This document shows, one piece after another, positions 17,117-26,734 of a stretch of 64,000 nt of DNA (position 1 is its first letter; each line of letters opens with the position of its first letter). The stretch is from positions 1-64,000 of the forward strand of contig JABDCX010000006.1 of assembly GCA_013287915.1 (NCBI GenBank), given 5' to 3'. Source of the stretch: Chlamydiota bacterium (lineage in GTDB: Bacteria > Chlamydiota > Chlamydiia > Chlamydiales > Parachlamydiaceae). A program made the position numbers and the translations under genes. The notes beneath the pieces were generated by a model. That model searched no databases. It was not told the origin of the DNA and saw only the letters and a list, made by a program, of their open reading frames with translations.

Positions 17117-20100
17117 ATGTCTGTCCAACTTAACAATTTTTCCATCTCAGCCGGACTTAACTTTTTTGCCAAGCAGGCTGTTCATGCAGCAGACAGATTA
17201 ACCGAGCTTACCTTTCATGTTCTAGACGGGACGACAACGAGCCTTGGACGATTGGTGCCCGATTTCCGACCAAAGTCGGTGGGGGACGTGGTGCTTCAAA
17301 CAAAGAACACCGGAAGCGCTTTGTTCGACACCCCTGAAGGGGATGTTTTGATCGAGATCACCCAAAATGAACAAGGACGATATACGTTCCTGGCGACAGG
17401 AGAGGATTTAGAGCCGGTAATCTTTGCTGAAGGAAAAAAGAAGACAAGTCGTGCTGTTTGGGAAGTGATGGTGTCAACCTATTTGCAAAAGATTGTAGGC
17501 AGCTCATCACGGGTTGATTATGGGGTGAGTGCCAGCCGTTGGACGGGAGAGAAGTTTGCGGACCTTAAGGAGAAATATTCGGCGGAAGGCCTTTTGCGCA
17601 AAAAGGGTGACGAGGTGATACTGAAATTGCCTGATGAACCTTTGATGACTTTCAAGGGTCCTCAGGCCAACTTGAAGGCTAAGATTGTATTAAAGCACTT
17701 CTATCAAAGTCGAAAAACACCAATGGAAGAGGAGCAATCGAAGCATTGGGATTTTCTGAACCGCTTGTTTATCGGTTACCTTTATTTTTCTGGATATGCG
17801 TTAGCTCCTTGGGTAAATGATCATGTCCTGCTACCCCACCAAAGAACCCAAATAGCAGAAGAAAAGGCGCAACGGATGACTGCAGATGGTTATTTGGATG
17901 AGCATGAGTTGAGGGAAATGGCGCAAAACCCAATATTGCGCCAGCATGTGACTGACATGGCAGAGGCGCAAGCAGATGGCGGTGATGCCACACTTCTTTC
18001 TCAACTAGAAAATGTCACCTTTCAACCAAACGGCTACACACAAACTTACGAATACGATGGAAAAAGTTATAAAGATAGCCATGCGTTTTCAACGGAAAAA
18101 GAGACTCACAGCCGCAAGATTTGCCCAAAGGAGGGCTATTGCGAAGAGTTCATCACAGAAAAAAGCAAAACCACTCTCACCTATACGCAAAAAAAATATG
18201 GCGAAGACAAAATCGACGTACAAACAGCGTCCTTCAAAAAAGATGGAGATGAATGGAAGTTAGTCAGGAAAGAGGAATATGAGGAAGCCCGCGTCTTTAA
18301 GCTAGCCGATAGAAGTTTTGCATCGACAATATTCGAGCAATCCAGGCAGATTGCTGTCAAAACTGCGACGGCATGCGTTGCCGCAGCATTGACAGGGCAT
18401 AATCCAAAAATAGCCGTGCTCGCTTCCTTGTTTACAGTCGTCAGCCGTTCTCGTGGGATTGCTGTGCTACCACCCGTATCAGAAACGCATCAAGTCAAGG
18501 AAATCAAGTCTGGTCCGGGAAATTCCATGATGAGAAAAACCGCGCCAATCACCTTGCTCAATCCTTTGCCGAACCTTTCCGTTGAGCCGGGTTCCGCGCT
18601 TAATTACCTCATCAATTTACCGTCCTATTGCCAGCTGTCCAGCCCGAATGCAAACCTAGAGCTTTCAATTCAACAAGCAAGTGGCGCACCGGCCCCTAGC
18701 TGGATTTCAATGAACATGGGTGACATTACGTTTGATAGTTCGCTGTATTTGGGTCCGCATACTTCTTATAATGTCTATGTTTCAGGCAAATATGCTTATG
18801 TTGGAACGTCTGGTGGTATTATAGTTGTCGATATCAGCAATCCAACTAGTCCTTCAGCAGTGGGTTCATTTCCGTTGACAGGGGGGCCACAACTCGTATT
18901 TGTGAGTGGAAATTATGCTTACATAACTAGTGTAGGACAAAGTTTCTCGTATGTGGTTGATGTCTCAAATCCCTCAAATCTTACTTTGGTAGATACTGTC
19001 AATGCTGGAAGTCATACTTTTCAACAAATGTCTGGCGCTGGTAATTATTTGTACTTCGCAGAGGAAGATATCACTTATCGCTCTAGTTTAAATATATCGA
19101 GTCTTAGCAATCCGGTATCCCCGGCTCAAATTGGTTCATTGGGCGGTCTTGTTTTCAATAGTCCAATACTGACTGTTGTGGGTGATTATGTTTTCCTAAG
19201 TGTACTACAAGACGTAACCGTTTTACCAGCTTGTGCCATGGTTAATGTCAGTGTACCATCAAAACCTGTTCTGATTACAACAATTCCACTAACAGGTGAT
19301 TTTAGCTCAGCTTCCATGAAAGGAAATTACCTTTTTATAACAGCACAGGGGGTGTTAAACATTTACAATCTCACTACCGTTTCTAATCCCGTCTTAGTTC
19401 AAAGCATTTATGTTCACTCAATTGGTGCAATGCATTTAGATGGAAATTATCTTTATATATCGGGATATCCAGGCGTAACAGTCATCGATATCACAAATCC
19501 GCTTATGCCAAAAATAGTCAAATCTATTTCCACTCCTGGAGGTATTTCTAATGAATTATTTGTTAGCGGTAACAACATTTTTGTTGCGGATAATCTAGCA
19601 GGGCTTACGATTTTCAACGCACAGCAAAGAGTTTTATCCGGAACGCCACAAGCATCAGATCGCGGTTTGTTGCTTTTGAATGTGACTGCTACGAATGATG
19701 TTGGCGATACCCTTGTGGATTCGATAGCCGTTCATGTGGGCGATATTAACGTTGCCATACCCATACCCAACCAGCAGGTGTATGTGGGTAATTCGATCAC
19801 GCTCACTCTCCCTGAAGGGACATTTGAATTCCCCAACGCAAATTTCACCTATTCTGCCGGATTAGCTGGAGGATTTCCATTACCTTCCTGTATCACCTTT
19901 GATTCAGCCACGCGCACATTCCAGTGCACACCGCGCTCAGGAGATCAGAATACATATGTCATACAAGTAGCAGGTGATGATGGCCATGGGGGAATAGTTT
20001 CGACGACATTTGGTTTAACCGTAATCGATGGAACGAAATACGCCCCGGTCGTACTCAATCCATTACCCGACGCGCCCGCAACCGTTGGCGTTCCATTTTT

Positions 20101-21019
20101 TATGCAAATTCCGGCGGACACCTTTAAAGATCTCAATGGTGAGCAATTGACAATCACCGTGAACCAAGGTGGTGGTATGCCGCTTCCTCAATGGCTGAAA
20201 TGGAATCCGAAATTGCTAACTTTATCCGGGACACCAGGTCCTTTCGACACCAACACGTATGCGGATCGAATAGTCACTATTAACGTATGGGGAAAAGATA
20301 ATGATGGTAGCGCCAAGACCAGTTTCACAATCTCTGTCGGAGGTGAATCCTTTTGGGCAGCATTTATAAAAATTGGATTTGGCACAGCATCAGCAGTGGG
20401 TACTGCTTATGGGCTGTGGAAGGAAAGAGCGTTGATTTGGAATTACCTTTGCAAGAAAAAATATAGAGGTGAGCCTGAAAAAGCCATTGTGAATCAACAC
20501 TATAGCCATGTAATAAAACTTGAACGCAAAAAGGTGAAAGAGATTACTGTATTTTCGGGCGGCAAGCCTTTGCCACAATTGAAACCCTTACCGGATGGTC
20601 TGAGTTATAAGTTTGGTGAGCTAAGCGGCACTCCAACTGATTCTGGCGACAAGCCTTTGCCACAATTGAAACCCTTACCGGATGGTCTGAGTTATGAGTT
20701 TGGTGAGCTAAGCGGCACTCCAACTGGTAAAGATTTAGGCCGCTTTATCGTACGTGTCTTTGATCATGATGGATATATCTATGAAGAATTTGATTTGATC
20801 ATCAAGAAGAGTGAAAGCGATTCTGACCCTGATCCGGAAGATCAGTTCTCTTGTATTGAAGCAATAAGGAAAATGATCTTTCATCCTTTTGTTTCTGGTT
20901 CACCAAGGAGAGACGGTGACGAGGAAGGTGGAAAGGGTTGCTTAGGCAGGGTAAAAAAACATCTACCCACAGAATTTCCCATGAGAAATTTAAGAAAGCA
21001 TGAAAGCGACAATACATAA
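17117..21019 (+). CDS. Large surface-type protein: LVIVD propeller within Ig-like domains
   Basis: 1300 residues, no known family over the full length. Residues 1-410 are lineage-specific, with no classical signal peptide; a hydrophobic stretch lies near 415-450. From about 474 an Ig-like (He_PIG) domain begins, reads up to PSWISMN (about 528), is interrupted at about 548-835 by seven repeats of the LVIVD type (GNYLYISG ... VIDITNP), and resumes with RVLSGTP. Two further Ig-like domains follow (about 880-975 and 977-1075), then a membrane segment near 1080-1105. A final Ig-like tail has a 29-residue tandem duplication (1149-1206), and the C-terminus is charged. Such domains are usually extracellular and adhesive; a surface role is inference. 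Confidence 0.85.
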   Translation: MSVQLNNFSISAGLNFFAKQAVHAADRLTELTFHVLDGTTTSLGRLVPDFRPKSVGDVVLQTKNTGSALFDTPEGDVLIEITQNEQGRYTFLATGEDLEPVIFAEGKKKTSRAVWEVMVSTYLQKIVGSSSRVDYGVSASRWTGEKFADLKEKYSAEGLLRKKGDEVILKLPDEPLMTFKGPQANLKAKIVLKHFYQSRKTPMEEEQSKHWDFLNRLFIGYLYFSGYALAPWVNDHVLLPHQRTQIAEEKAQRMTADGYLDEHELREMAQNPILRQHVTDMAEAQADGGDATLLSQLENVTFQPNGYTQTYEYDGKSYKDSHAFSTEKETHSRKICPKEGYCEEFITEKSKTTLTYTQKKYGEDKIDVQTASFKKDGDEWKLVRKEEYEEARVFKLADRSFASTIFEQSRQIAVKTATACVAAALTGHNPKIAVLASLFTVVSRSRGIAVLPPVSETHQVKEIKSGPGNSMMRKTAPITLLNPLPNLSVEPGSALNYLINLPSYCQLSSPNANLELSIQQASGAPAPSWISMNMGDITFDSSLYLGPHTSYNVYVSGKYAYVGTSGGIIVVDISNPTSPSAVGSFPLTGGPQLVFVSGNYAYITSVGQSFSYVVDVSNPSNLTLVDTVNAGSHTFQQMSGAGNYLYFAEEDITYRSSLNISSLSNPVSPAQIGSLGGLVFNSPILTVVGDYVFLSVLQDVTVLPACAMVNVSVPSKPVLITTIPLTGDFSSASMKGNYLFITAQGVLNIYNLTTVSNPVLVQSIYVHSIGAMHLDGNYLYISGYPGVTVIDITNPLMPKIVKSISTPGGISNELFVSGNNIFVADNLAGLTIFNAQQRVLSGTPQASDRGLLLLNVTATNDVGDTLVDSIAVHVGDINVAIPIPNQQVYVGNSITLTLPEGTFEFPNANFTYSAGLAGGFPLPSCITFDSATRTFQCTPRSGDQNTYVIQVAGDDGHGGIVSTTFGLTVIDGTKYAPVVLNPLPDAPATVGVPFFMQIPADTFKDLNGEQLTITVNQGGGMPLPQWLKWNPKLLTLSGTPGPFDTNTYADRIVTINVWGKDNDGSAKTSFTISVGGESFWAAFIKIGFGTASAVGTAYGLWKERALIWNYLCKKKYRGEPEKAIVNQHYSHVIKLERKKVKEITVFSGGKPLPQLKPLPDGLSYKFGELSGTPTDSGDKPLPQLKPLPDGLSYEFGELSGTPTGKDLGRFIVRVFDHDGYIYEEFDLIIKKSESDSDPDPEDQFSCIEAIRKMIFHPFVSGSPRRDGDEEGGKGCLGRVKKHLPTEFPMRNLRKHESDNT
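20564..20726 (+). repeat. 87-bp tandem duplication inside the large surface-type gene
   Basis: Bases 20564-20639 recur at 20651-20726 with a period of 87 bases (29 codons) and a single substitution that changes Lys to Glu. The unit encodes KPLPQLKPLPDGLSY and the LSGTPT end of an Ig-like half-domain. Near-identity means the duplication is recent. Confidence 0.9.
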
Positions 21020-21035
21020 GGTTAGTTTACGAAAG

Positions 21036-21150
21036 ATCTCTAAATCTAATAGAGGGGTGTCTGTATCATTTATCAATTTTTCCATCTCAACCAGACTTAA
21101 ACTTTTTTTGCCAAATAGGCACTTAGTGCTGCGGATCGATTGACGCCCAC
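21036..21150 (+). pseudogene. Decayed copy of the 5' end of the large surface-type gene
   Basis: The sequence follows the leader and first about 30 codons of the gene at 17117: leader CTCTAAAT..AATAGAGG, then the shared block CAATTTTTCCATCTCA, then ACTTAAACTTTTTTTGCCAA against ACTTAACTTTTTTGCCAA in the intact gene. The reading frame is broken by small indels and the start codon is lost. It lies just after the stop of the intact gene, so a tandem paralogue once followed it and was deleted or decayed. Bases 21151-21250 show nothing more than a degenerate GCGTTTTTGCAACTTTGC repeat. Confidence 0.8.
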
Positions 21151-21300
21151 TTCCTCTCTGCGTTTTTGCAACTTTGCATTTAAATCATAATAGTAAATTA
21201 TTTTTTCTTTTAAGACTCTCAGACACAATGTCAATTTTTGTTTGATTTTTAATTGTCAAATCTAAGAAAATGTCCTCATCATCTTGTCGTGGTGGTTCTT

Positions 21301-22602
21301 ATGCAAATAAAATTCCTGTTTCTCTCGCTTCTGATCGCGACGGCTTCTTTAAGAGCAGCACCCAACATGGATCACCCGCTCACAATCTGCGAACTCGTCG
21401 ACATTGCCCTGGAAAACCATCCTGCAACAAAAAAAGCGTGGTGGAACGCCAACCGAGCTGCTTCTGCTTTGGGCTCTGCGAAAAGCGCCTACTATCCTCA
21501 AATCGATATGAGTGCCGATATCCGCAACGGCGTTGATTTTAAATTCATCAACGGTCCAGATACCTCTTACACCATTGTGGGAGCCAATCTCCTTCTTTCG
21601 ATGATGCTCTACGATTTTGGTCAAACAAGTGCAAACGTCAGTTCTGCCAAAATGGGTTTGCTTGCTGCTAACTGGCAAAACGATTGGACAATCCAAAAAG
21701 TGATGGTAAAGGTCTTGGAAAATGCCTATGGCACTCTCCACGCTCAAGAAACGTACGAAGCGTCCTTAAGCGCTCTCGCAGACGCGGCAAAAGTACTCGA
21801 AACCGCTCAAGAGCTGAACCGCGCGGGGTTAAGTCCCATCGCCGATGTGTACACGACGCAGTCGACCTACGCGGTCATGCACATGGACGTGATTCAACAA
21901 CGCGCACAACTCGAAATTCAGGTGGCAAAACTCGCTTCCAGCCTTGGATTATGCGCTACAACACTTCTAACGCTAGCGCCCTTTGATTCGTTGCCAGCTC
22001 CGACGTGCCAACAAACAGAGGCTTTGATCCAGTTGGCATTGGAGCAACGCGCAGATTTGATGGCGCAGCAGGCACGGGTCGCTGCCATGGCTTATAACCA
22101 AAAACGAACAACCGCTGCCAACTATCCCACAATTAGTTTTGCAGGAAGAGGCGGAGCAAACCACGCATTTCAAGACAACACAGAGGCGGGTCAATACATG
22201 GTCTCCTTGAACTTGGAAGTCCCGCTCTTTACTGGCTTTGAACTCATGTACAACAACCGACAAGCTTACGCGGATACACAGCTTACGTTAGAAGAGTGTG
22301 CCGAGCTGCAACTAGACATCGCTTTGGAAGTGTTAACTCATAGCCGAACTCTGCAGGCTGTCCAAGAAATGCTGCCAGATGCAGAAGCAAATTTAATCAG
22401 CTCTCAAAAAGCGTATGAAAGCACTTTAGAACGTTACAAAGCCGGTAAGGAAGGTATCGCAGAGGTGTCATTCAGCCAAAGACAACTCGCCGCAGCACGC
22501 GTCCGCTACAGCGAAGTGAAAACGCGCTGGCTAGTTTCGTTGGCCAATCTCGCTTATGCTACAGGGACGCTCAATCAAGACATGGAGTCATCATGCAATT
22601 AA
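21301..22602 (+). CDS. TolC-like outer-membrane efflux protein
   Basis: 433 residues from ATG 21301; the first about 20 (MQIKFLFLSLLIATASLRAA) form a signal peptide, which decides the start over an upstream TTG. Two TolC/OEP repeats are visible (LTICELVDIALENHPATKKAWWN and LIQLALEQRADLMAQQARV), with long helical stretches ending YKAGKEGIAEVSFSQRQLAAARVRY. It should form the outer-membrane channel of the tripartite pump encoded here. It overlaps the adaptor gene by 10 bases. No clear ribosome site is seen. Confidence 0.9.
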   Translation: MQIKFLFLSLLIATASLRAAPNMDHPLTICELVDIALENHPATKKAWWNANRAASALGSAKSAYYPQIDMSADIRNGVDFKFINGPDTSYTIVGANLLLSMMLYDFGQTSANVSSAKMGLLAANWQNDWTIQKVMVKVLENAYGTLHAQETYEASLSALADAAKVLETAQELNRAGLSPIADVYTTQSTYAVMHMDVIQQRAQLEIQVAKLASSLGLCATTLLTLAPFDSLPAPTCQQTEALIQLALEQRADLMAQQARVAAMAYNQKRTTAANYPTISFAGRGGANHAFQDNTEAGQYMVSLNLEVPLFTGFELMYNNRQAYADTQLTLEECAELQLDIALEVLTHSRTLQAVQEMLPDAEANLISSQKAYESTLERYKAGKEGIAEVSFSQRQLAAARVRYSEVKTRWLVSLANLAYATGTLNQDMESSCN

Positions 22603-23675
22603 AACCATTCATTTTTACAGGCATTGCTTGCGTCCTTCTTGCAGGCTGCGAAACTGGTCAAAACGGCCTTCAAAGAGCAGAGCCTCCCGCTATTCCCGTG
22701 GTTGCTGCGACTCCATCTGTCCAAGACATCACCGTCTACTTGGAATCAATTGGTACCCTCTTGGCCGCAGCCTCCGTGGAAATCCGCCCCCAAGCATCTG
22801 GCATGATTAAGGAAGTGTTTGTCGACGAAGGTCAGTGGGTCGAAAAAGGAACTCCTCTTTTTGAGATCGATGAAATGCCCTATTTGACGAAAGTCCAAGA
22901 AGCAGAAGCGCAGCTCAAAAGCGACGAAGCTGACTTGACAGTGGTGCAAAAAAAATTGACTCGTCTCCGCTCGTTAGTCGATAAGGATTACATCTCAAAA
23001 GCCGAGTGGGAAGGGCTCGAGGCTCAAGAAGAGAAGGCAAATGCTTCACTTCAACTCAATAAAGCCCGCTTAACCTATGCCAATATCGACCTTGCGCATT
23101 GCACAGTCCGCTCTCCCCTCAAAGGCCGCATTGGTGCCATCAACGCACTTGCAGGCGAAATCGTCGCAGCGGGACAAGCGGAGGCTCTCACAACAGTCAC
23201 CAACATAGATCCATTGATTGTGGAGTTTGCCCTTACCGAAAAGGAGTTTTCCTTGGTCCCTAAAGATCAATTGACAATGGAAGTGCAAGCAACGTGTTCA
23301 AAGGAGCCCTGCAAAACGGGTTCTATCACCTTTCTGGACAACGAATTTGATCCCAAAACTGGCCTGCTGTTAGTGCATGGCGTACTTGCAAACCCCGACT
23401 ACGACTTGCGCCCTGGTCAAACCGTACATGTCAAGATGCCTGTAGCTCTTCAAACCGACGTTCTCCTCATCCCTCAAAAAGCGATCCGCTATAGCCAACA
23501 AGGCCCTTTTGTCTATGTCGTGAAACCCGACATGAGCGTCACTGTGCGACAAGTAAAACTGGGCGCCGAACGCGGCTTGGATCAAATCATCCTGGAAGGA
23601 CTTGAATCCAGCGAACAAATCATTCTAGATGGCCACTTGAGGCTATCAGAAGGCACTAAGGTGGAGTTAAAATGA
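22593..23675 (+). CDS. RND efflux periplasmic adaptor (membrane fusion lipoprotein)
   Basis: 360 residues of the AcrA/MexA family. The signal ends in lipobox LLAGC (Cys about 20), so it is lipid-anchored. The biotinyl-lipoyl halves (VEIRPQASGMIKEVFVDEGQWVEKG near 60-85 and CTVRSPLKGRIGAINALAGEIVAAG near 170-195) flank a helical hairpin of about 80 residues. A beta-barrel and C-terminal domain follow (LRPGQTVHVKMPV, VLLIPQKAI). It joins the inner-membrane pump to the TolC-like channel. Both gene junctions overlap (10 bases upstream, ATGA downstream). Confidence 0.94.
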   Translation: MQLKPFIFTGIACVLLAGCETGQNGLQRAEPPAIPVVAATPSVQDITVYLESIGTLLAAASVEIRPQASGMIKEVFVDEGQWVEKGTPLFEIDEMPYLTKVQEAEAQLKSDEADLTVVQKKLTRLRSLVDKDYISKAEWEGLEAQEEKANASLQLNKARLTYANIDLAHCTVRSPLKGRIGAINALAGEIVAAGQAEALTTVTNIDPLIVEFALTEKEFSLVPKDQLTMEVQATCSKEPCKTGSITFLDNEFDPKTGLLLVHGVLANPDYDLRPGQTVHVKMPVALQTDVLLIPQKAIRYSQQGPFVYVVKPDMSVTVRQVKLGAERGLDQIILEGLESSEQIILDGHLRLSEGTKVELK

Positions 23676-26600
23676 ACTTATCTTCGCCCTTTATCAACCG
23701 TCCGGTCATGACCACATTTGTGATGCTCACGATCGTCCTTGCTGGATTGACAGCTCTGTCGCGCTTGCCTGTCAACGACCTGCCGACCATCGAACACCCG
23801 CACATCCACATCATGGCAGGATACACGGGAGCCAGCTCAGAAACTGTCCTCAACCAGGTCACGATCCCCCTCGAAAAAGAGCTCACTCACGTGAAAGGGG
23901 TGGAGGAAATGGCTTCGAAAAGCTCTCCAGGGATGTCGAATATTTCTCTTTCTTTTGACTTGTCAAAAGATATGGACGAAGCGGTACGCGATGTGCAAGC
24001 AGCCTTAAACCGAGCTGAGGCGCATCTGCCTAAAGACCTCGAACCTCGCCCCGCATATGAGCTGAAACAAGATTCGCAAGATCCGATCATGTGGTTCATG
24101 TTGACATCGGATGAGAAAACGATTGGAGAACTGCGCAGCTACACGGATGCCTTCATTCTACCGCGGCTAAGCAGGCTGGAGGGCGTTGCTCAAATTGTAG
24201 TATACGGCGCCAATAAATCGGTCTGGCTGCGCCTCAATCCTGAAATCATAGCAGCGCGTCAAATCGGATTTAACCAAGTGATGGATACCATTAGACAGCA
24301 CACCTCGCAAATGCCTCTTGGCACTATCCAAACAAGCATTAAGCGGTTATCGATTGAATTGTCGGGTACAATCCATGAAGCGAAAGAGCTCGCAAACTTG
24401 AAAATTGGCAACACGCCTGTTCGGATCAAAGACATTGGCGAAATTTCTGAAAAATCGGCACATGAACGGGAGTTCCATTTCGTCACGCCGAAAAAATCGT
24501 CGATCGCACTCATCCTGGGGGTACAAAAGGTAAGCGGTGGGAACACCGTTGCCATTGCAAAATCGGTCAGAGGCGTTTTGGATTCGATCAAGCAATCCCT
24601 TCCACCTACGATGCTGCTCCACCTGTGGTTTGATAAATCGGTCTGGATCGAAGAGTCTCTGCACGACGTCCAATGGTCGCTTCTCTTCTCCTTTATCCTG
24701 GTCGTGTTGGTCATCTACTTTAGTTTGGGACGCCTTGCGGAATCGATGATTTCCAGCGCAGCTCTTCCCCTCTCTTTGCTCGGAACCTGCATCATCATGT
24801 ATCTGGCCCACTTCAGCCTCGACCTGCTCTCCCTACTCGCCCTTACCTTGTCGGTAGGGTTTGTCGTCGACGACGCGATCGTCGTATTGGAGAACATTGT
24901 ACGCTGGCAAGAAAAGGGAAATTCCCCCCGTCAAGCAAGTTTGATCGGTTCTAAGCAGATTTGCTTTACCATTCTTTCGATGACGCTCTCTTTAGTGGCT
25001 GTATTCATTCCGCTCCTCTTTATGTCAGGAACGAATGGGCGCCTGTTTCGCGAATTTAGCATTACACTTGCAGTTGCGATCTTAGTCTCGGGCTTTATTT
25101 CCCTTTCACTCACTCCCATGCTGTGCAGCCGCTACCTAACAGCACATCGGGGGCAAAACAAGCTCCAGTATGCGATCGACAATGCAAATGCATGGGCGAT
25201 TGGTTTATATGGAAGAACGTTAAAAATCTGCCTGCGCTATCCTAAGTCAATCCTCTTGTTCGCTCTTTCGTGCATGGCAGCAACGGTTTTCCTCTTCTCG
25301 AAACTCCCCGTTAACCTCATCCCACCTGAAGATCGCGGTTTTTTCTTTACTGTCGTCAACTTACCAACGGGGATGGATTCGCCATCGATTGGGGCAAAAC
25401 AAAAAAAACTGGATCTCCTCGTTCAGCAAAACCGGAGCATCGAGAGTTTTCTTAGCTTAAATTTCGACGGCAATTTGTTGTATCTTGTCCGCTTACTTCC
25501 GATTTCCCAGCGGCCGCCTCAACAGCAGATCATTGGAGAGATCCAACAGCTGATGGATGCAATTCCCGGCACGATGACGTTCATTCAGCCCTATCAGCTC
25601 ATCAATCTCGATATCGACTTTGGCAATGCAGGACAATACGAATTGGTCGTGCGGGGGCTTGATTTCGATACCGTTGAGAAGGCGACAAATGACCTGACCA
25701 ATCTGTTAAAGACACATCCAGAAGTTACTTTTGCGCAGCACTCTCTCAAACACGACGCGCCCATGCTCACTCTGCATATCAACGAAGACCTGGCACACAA
25801 GCTCGGGTTTGATAAACAAAAACTTCAAGGGTTGTTGCAAAATGCATTTGGCCAAGCATCGGTTGGGACGTTGCAAAAAGGGGCAGAACAGGAGAACATT
25901 TACATGGAACTCCTTCCTGAATTTCAAAATTACACAGATGCTCCAGGCTCCCTCTACCTGACAACGGAAAGCGGCAATTTCGTCCCCTTTAAATCGTTGG
26001 CTACCTGGGAAGAAAAGCTGGGATCGCCTGACCTCGTGCGCAGAGAGCAATTACCTGCCGCAAGCATCCGCTTTTCGCTCTCAGACGGGATTGCTCCAAA
26101 CAAAGGCTTAGAACTCGTCGAGAACATTGCTCACAACCAATTGCCTGGCGATACTTCAGGGGGATTGGTAGGTTCTGCCAAACTCATCTCATCGACAATT
26201 CGCGATACGTTGCTGTTGTTGTTAGCAGCAGCTGTCGTCATGTATATCGTTTTGGGAATCTTATACGAAAGCTTCATCCATCCCCTGACGATCCTCTCCT
26301 CGATCCCCTTTGCTGGCTTAGGCGGGATTCTAACGCTCTTTCTCTTTGGCGAGCCTTTGTCGATCTTTAGTGCCGTGGGCTTCTTGCTCTTGATCGGGAT
26401 CGTCAAAAAGAACGGGATCATGATGGTCGACTACGCGATCGAAGCGCAAAAGGAAGGCAGCAATGCCGTCCAAGCGATTTACGACGCCTGCCTGATCCGA
26501 TTCCGGCCTATTATGATGACGACCGTAGCAGCCGTCATGGGCGCCGTCCCGATTGCAATTGGCTTTGGAGATGGCGCGGAGATGCGCAGAGGACTTGGCC

Positions 26601-26734
26601 TTGTGATTGTAGGCGGATTGCTCTTCTCACAGGTTCTCACGTTGTTTGTGACACCCATCATTTATCTAAGCTTTGAACAGCTCGCTGCAAAGCTTGGAAA
26701 AAACAAGCAAAGCTTGCCCGAGTTGGAAGGCTAA
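23672..26734 (+). CDS. RND multidrug efflux pump, AcrB family
   Basis: 1020 residues with the AcrB layout: one membrane segment at the N-terminus (SPFINRPVMTTFVML), a large periplasmic loop, six segments, a second large loop and five or six more. The proton-relay aspartates are present in GFVVDDAIVVLEN and the partner lysine in KKNGIMMVDYA. It drives proton-coupled export of small molecules; which ones cannot be read from sequence. It is the last gene of a TolC-adaptor-pump operon with overlapping starts and no local regulator gene. Confidence 0.95.
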   Translation: MNLSSPFINRPVMTTFVMLTIVLAGLTALSRLPVNDLPTIEHPHIHIMAGYTGASSETVLNQVTIPLEKELTHVKGVEEMASKSSPGMSNISLSFDLSKDMDEAVRDVQAALNRAEAHLPKDLEPRPAYELKQDSQDPIMWFMLTSDEKTIGELRSYTDAFILPRLSRLEGVAQIVVYGANKSVWLRLNPEIIAARQIGFNQVMDTIRQHTSQMPLGTIQTSIKRLSIELSGTIHEAKELANLKIGNTPVRIKDIGEISEKSAHEREFHFVTPKKSSIALILGVQKVSGGNTVAIAKSVRGVLDSIKQSLPPTMLLHLWFDKSVWIEESLHDVQWSLLFSFILVVLVIYFSLGRLAESMISSAALPLSLLGTCIIMYLAHFSLDLLSLLALTLSVGFVVDDAIVVLENIVRWQEKGNSPRQASLIGSKQICFTILSMTLSLVAVFIPLLFMSGTNGRLFREFSITLAVAILVSGFISLSLTPMLCSRYLTAHRGQNKLQYAIDNANAWAIGLYGRTLKICLRYPKSILLFALSCMAATVFLFSKLPVNLIPPEDRGFFFTVVNLPTGMDSPSIGAKQKKLDLLVQQNRSIESFLSLNFDGNLLYLVRLLPISQRPPQQQIIGEIQQLMDAIPGTMTFIQPYQLINLDIDFGNAGQYELVVRGLDFDTVEKATNDLTNLLKTHPEVTFAQHSLKHDAPMLTLHINEDLAHKLGFDKQKLQGLLQNAFGQASVGTLQKGAEQENIYMELLPEFQNYTDAPGSLYLTTESGNFVPFKSLATWEEKLGSPDLVRREQLPAASIRFSLSDGIAPNKGLELVENIAHNQLPGDTSGGLVGSAKLISSTIRDTLLLLLAAAVVMYIVLGILYESFIHPLTILSSIPFAGLGGILTLFLFGEPLSIFSAVGFLLLIGIVKKNGIMMVDYAIEAQKEGSNAVQAIYDACLIRFRPIMMTTVAAVMGAVPIAIGFGDGAEMRRGLGLVIVGGLLFSQVLTLFVTPIIYLSFEQLAAKLGKNKQSLPELEG

